From Epinephelus fuscoguttatus (lineage: Eukaryota; Chordata; Actinopteri; Perciformes; Serranidae): a DNA stretch of 64,000 nt. The stretch is from assembly GCF_011397635.1 (NCBI RefSeq), contig NC_064767.1:1029501-1093500 (forward strand), given 5' to 3'. The number at the start of each line of letters is the position of its first letter. The stretch's first letter is position 1. The notes under the pieces are model-generated. The model ran no database searches. It was not told the DNA's origin and worked only from the letters and a program-made list of their open reading frames with translations. The position numbers and the translations under genes are program-made. Below, piece after piece: positions 63,756 through 64,000 of the stretch.

Positions 63756-64000
63756 GTACGAGACAGGAAACACATCATGTCTGTGGGGTCAAAGGTCACA
63801 GACAGGTCAACATCAACTTAAAACGCCCTTAACTGACCCAGTGCTGATGATGTCACACTGAGAATCACTTATAATTTCTTAAATTAATTTAAAGGATTTT
63901 AACTGTTTCTGTTAAAGTGAAACTGAGTTGATCCCAAACTCGACATCAGGAACAAAGACAACACATACGTTTTGTAACTGCTTTACTTCTGTCAGTCCTG

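Overview
This window looks like teleost fish nuclear DNA. It holds intron-rich vertebrate genes: a fish-type FISNA-NACHT-LRR-B30.2 immune receptor, aifm2/FSP1, an ELOVL6-type elongase and a type-2 cystatin. Around them lies a dense layer of fish-type transposons (L2, Rex1/CR1-like and RTE-like LINEs, Tc1/mariner, PIF/Harbinger, hAT-like, Penelope and a tRNA-derived SINE) and many minisatellites. No prokaryotic, organellar or CRISPR-like feature was seen.

Layout. 1-5.3 kb: a decayed APE-type LINE, then an L2 tail. 5.7-7.2 kb: a nearly identical partial copy of aifm2 (exons 5-7 with introns). 8-15.4 kb: an L2 tail, a 36-bp minisatellite, a 1.85-kb fold-back element, and a THAP-exon inverted-repeat element split by a Tc1 transposon. 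17.3-29.4 kb: an NLRC3-like gene (+ strand) with Harbinger-like and RTE-like insertions in its introns and a MITE in its 3' UTR. One LRR exon is 2 bp too long, which breaks the frame. 29.6-40.4 kb: a transposon field with a Penelope 3' end bearing a hammerhead-like motif, nested L2 pieces, and a Rex1-like LINE carrying a SINE.

41.3-47.9 kb: complete aifm2 (+ strand, 372 residues, eight coding exons), with a 22-copy minisatellite in intron 2. 49.2-56.0 kb: an ELOVL6-type elongase on the - strand, tail to tail with aifm2, with about 39 GAA units abutting a 3' splice site. 56-60.8 kb: tandem repeats, a probable retroviral-type or Gypsy-type LTR and a LINE RT scrap. 60.8-64.0 kb: the first two coding exons of a cystatin (+ strand), with two minisatellites in its first intron; the gene runs off the window.

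The genes do not form an operon or pathway. aifm2 (lipid-radical defence) and the elongase (fatty-acid elongation) both act on lipids, but their adjacency alone does not show a functional link. I found no convincing wholly new system. The strongest leads are the recent partial aifm2 duplication, the frame-breaking LRR exon that could be skipped in frame, the hammerhead-like motif, the GAA tract at a splice acceptor, and the THAP and fold-back inverted repeats. All exon models come from splice-site phase and protein similarity recognised by eye; no search or alignment was run.
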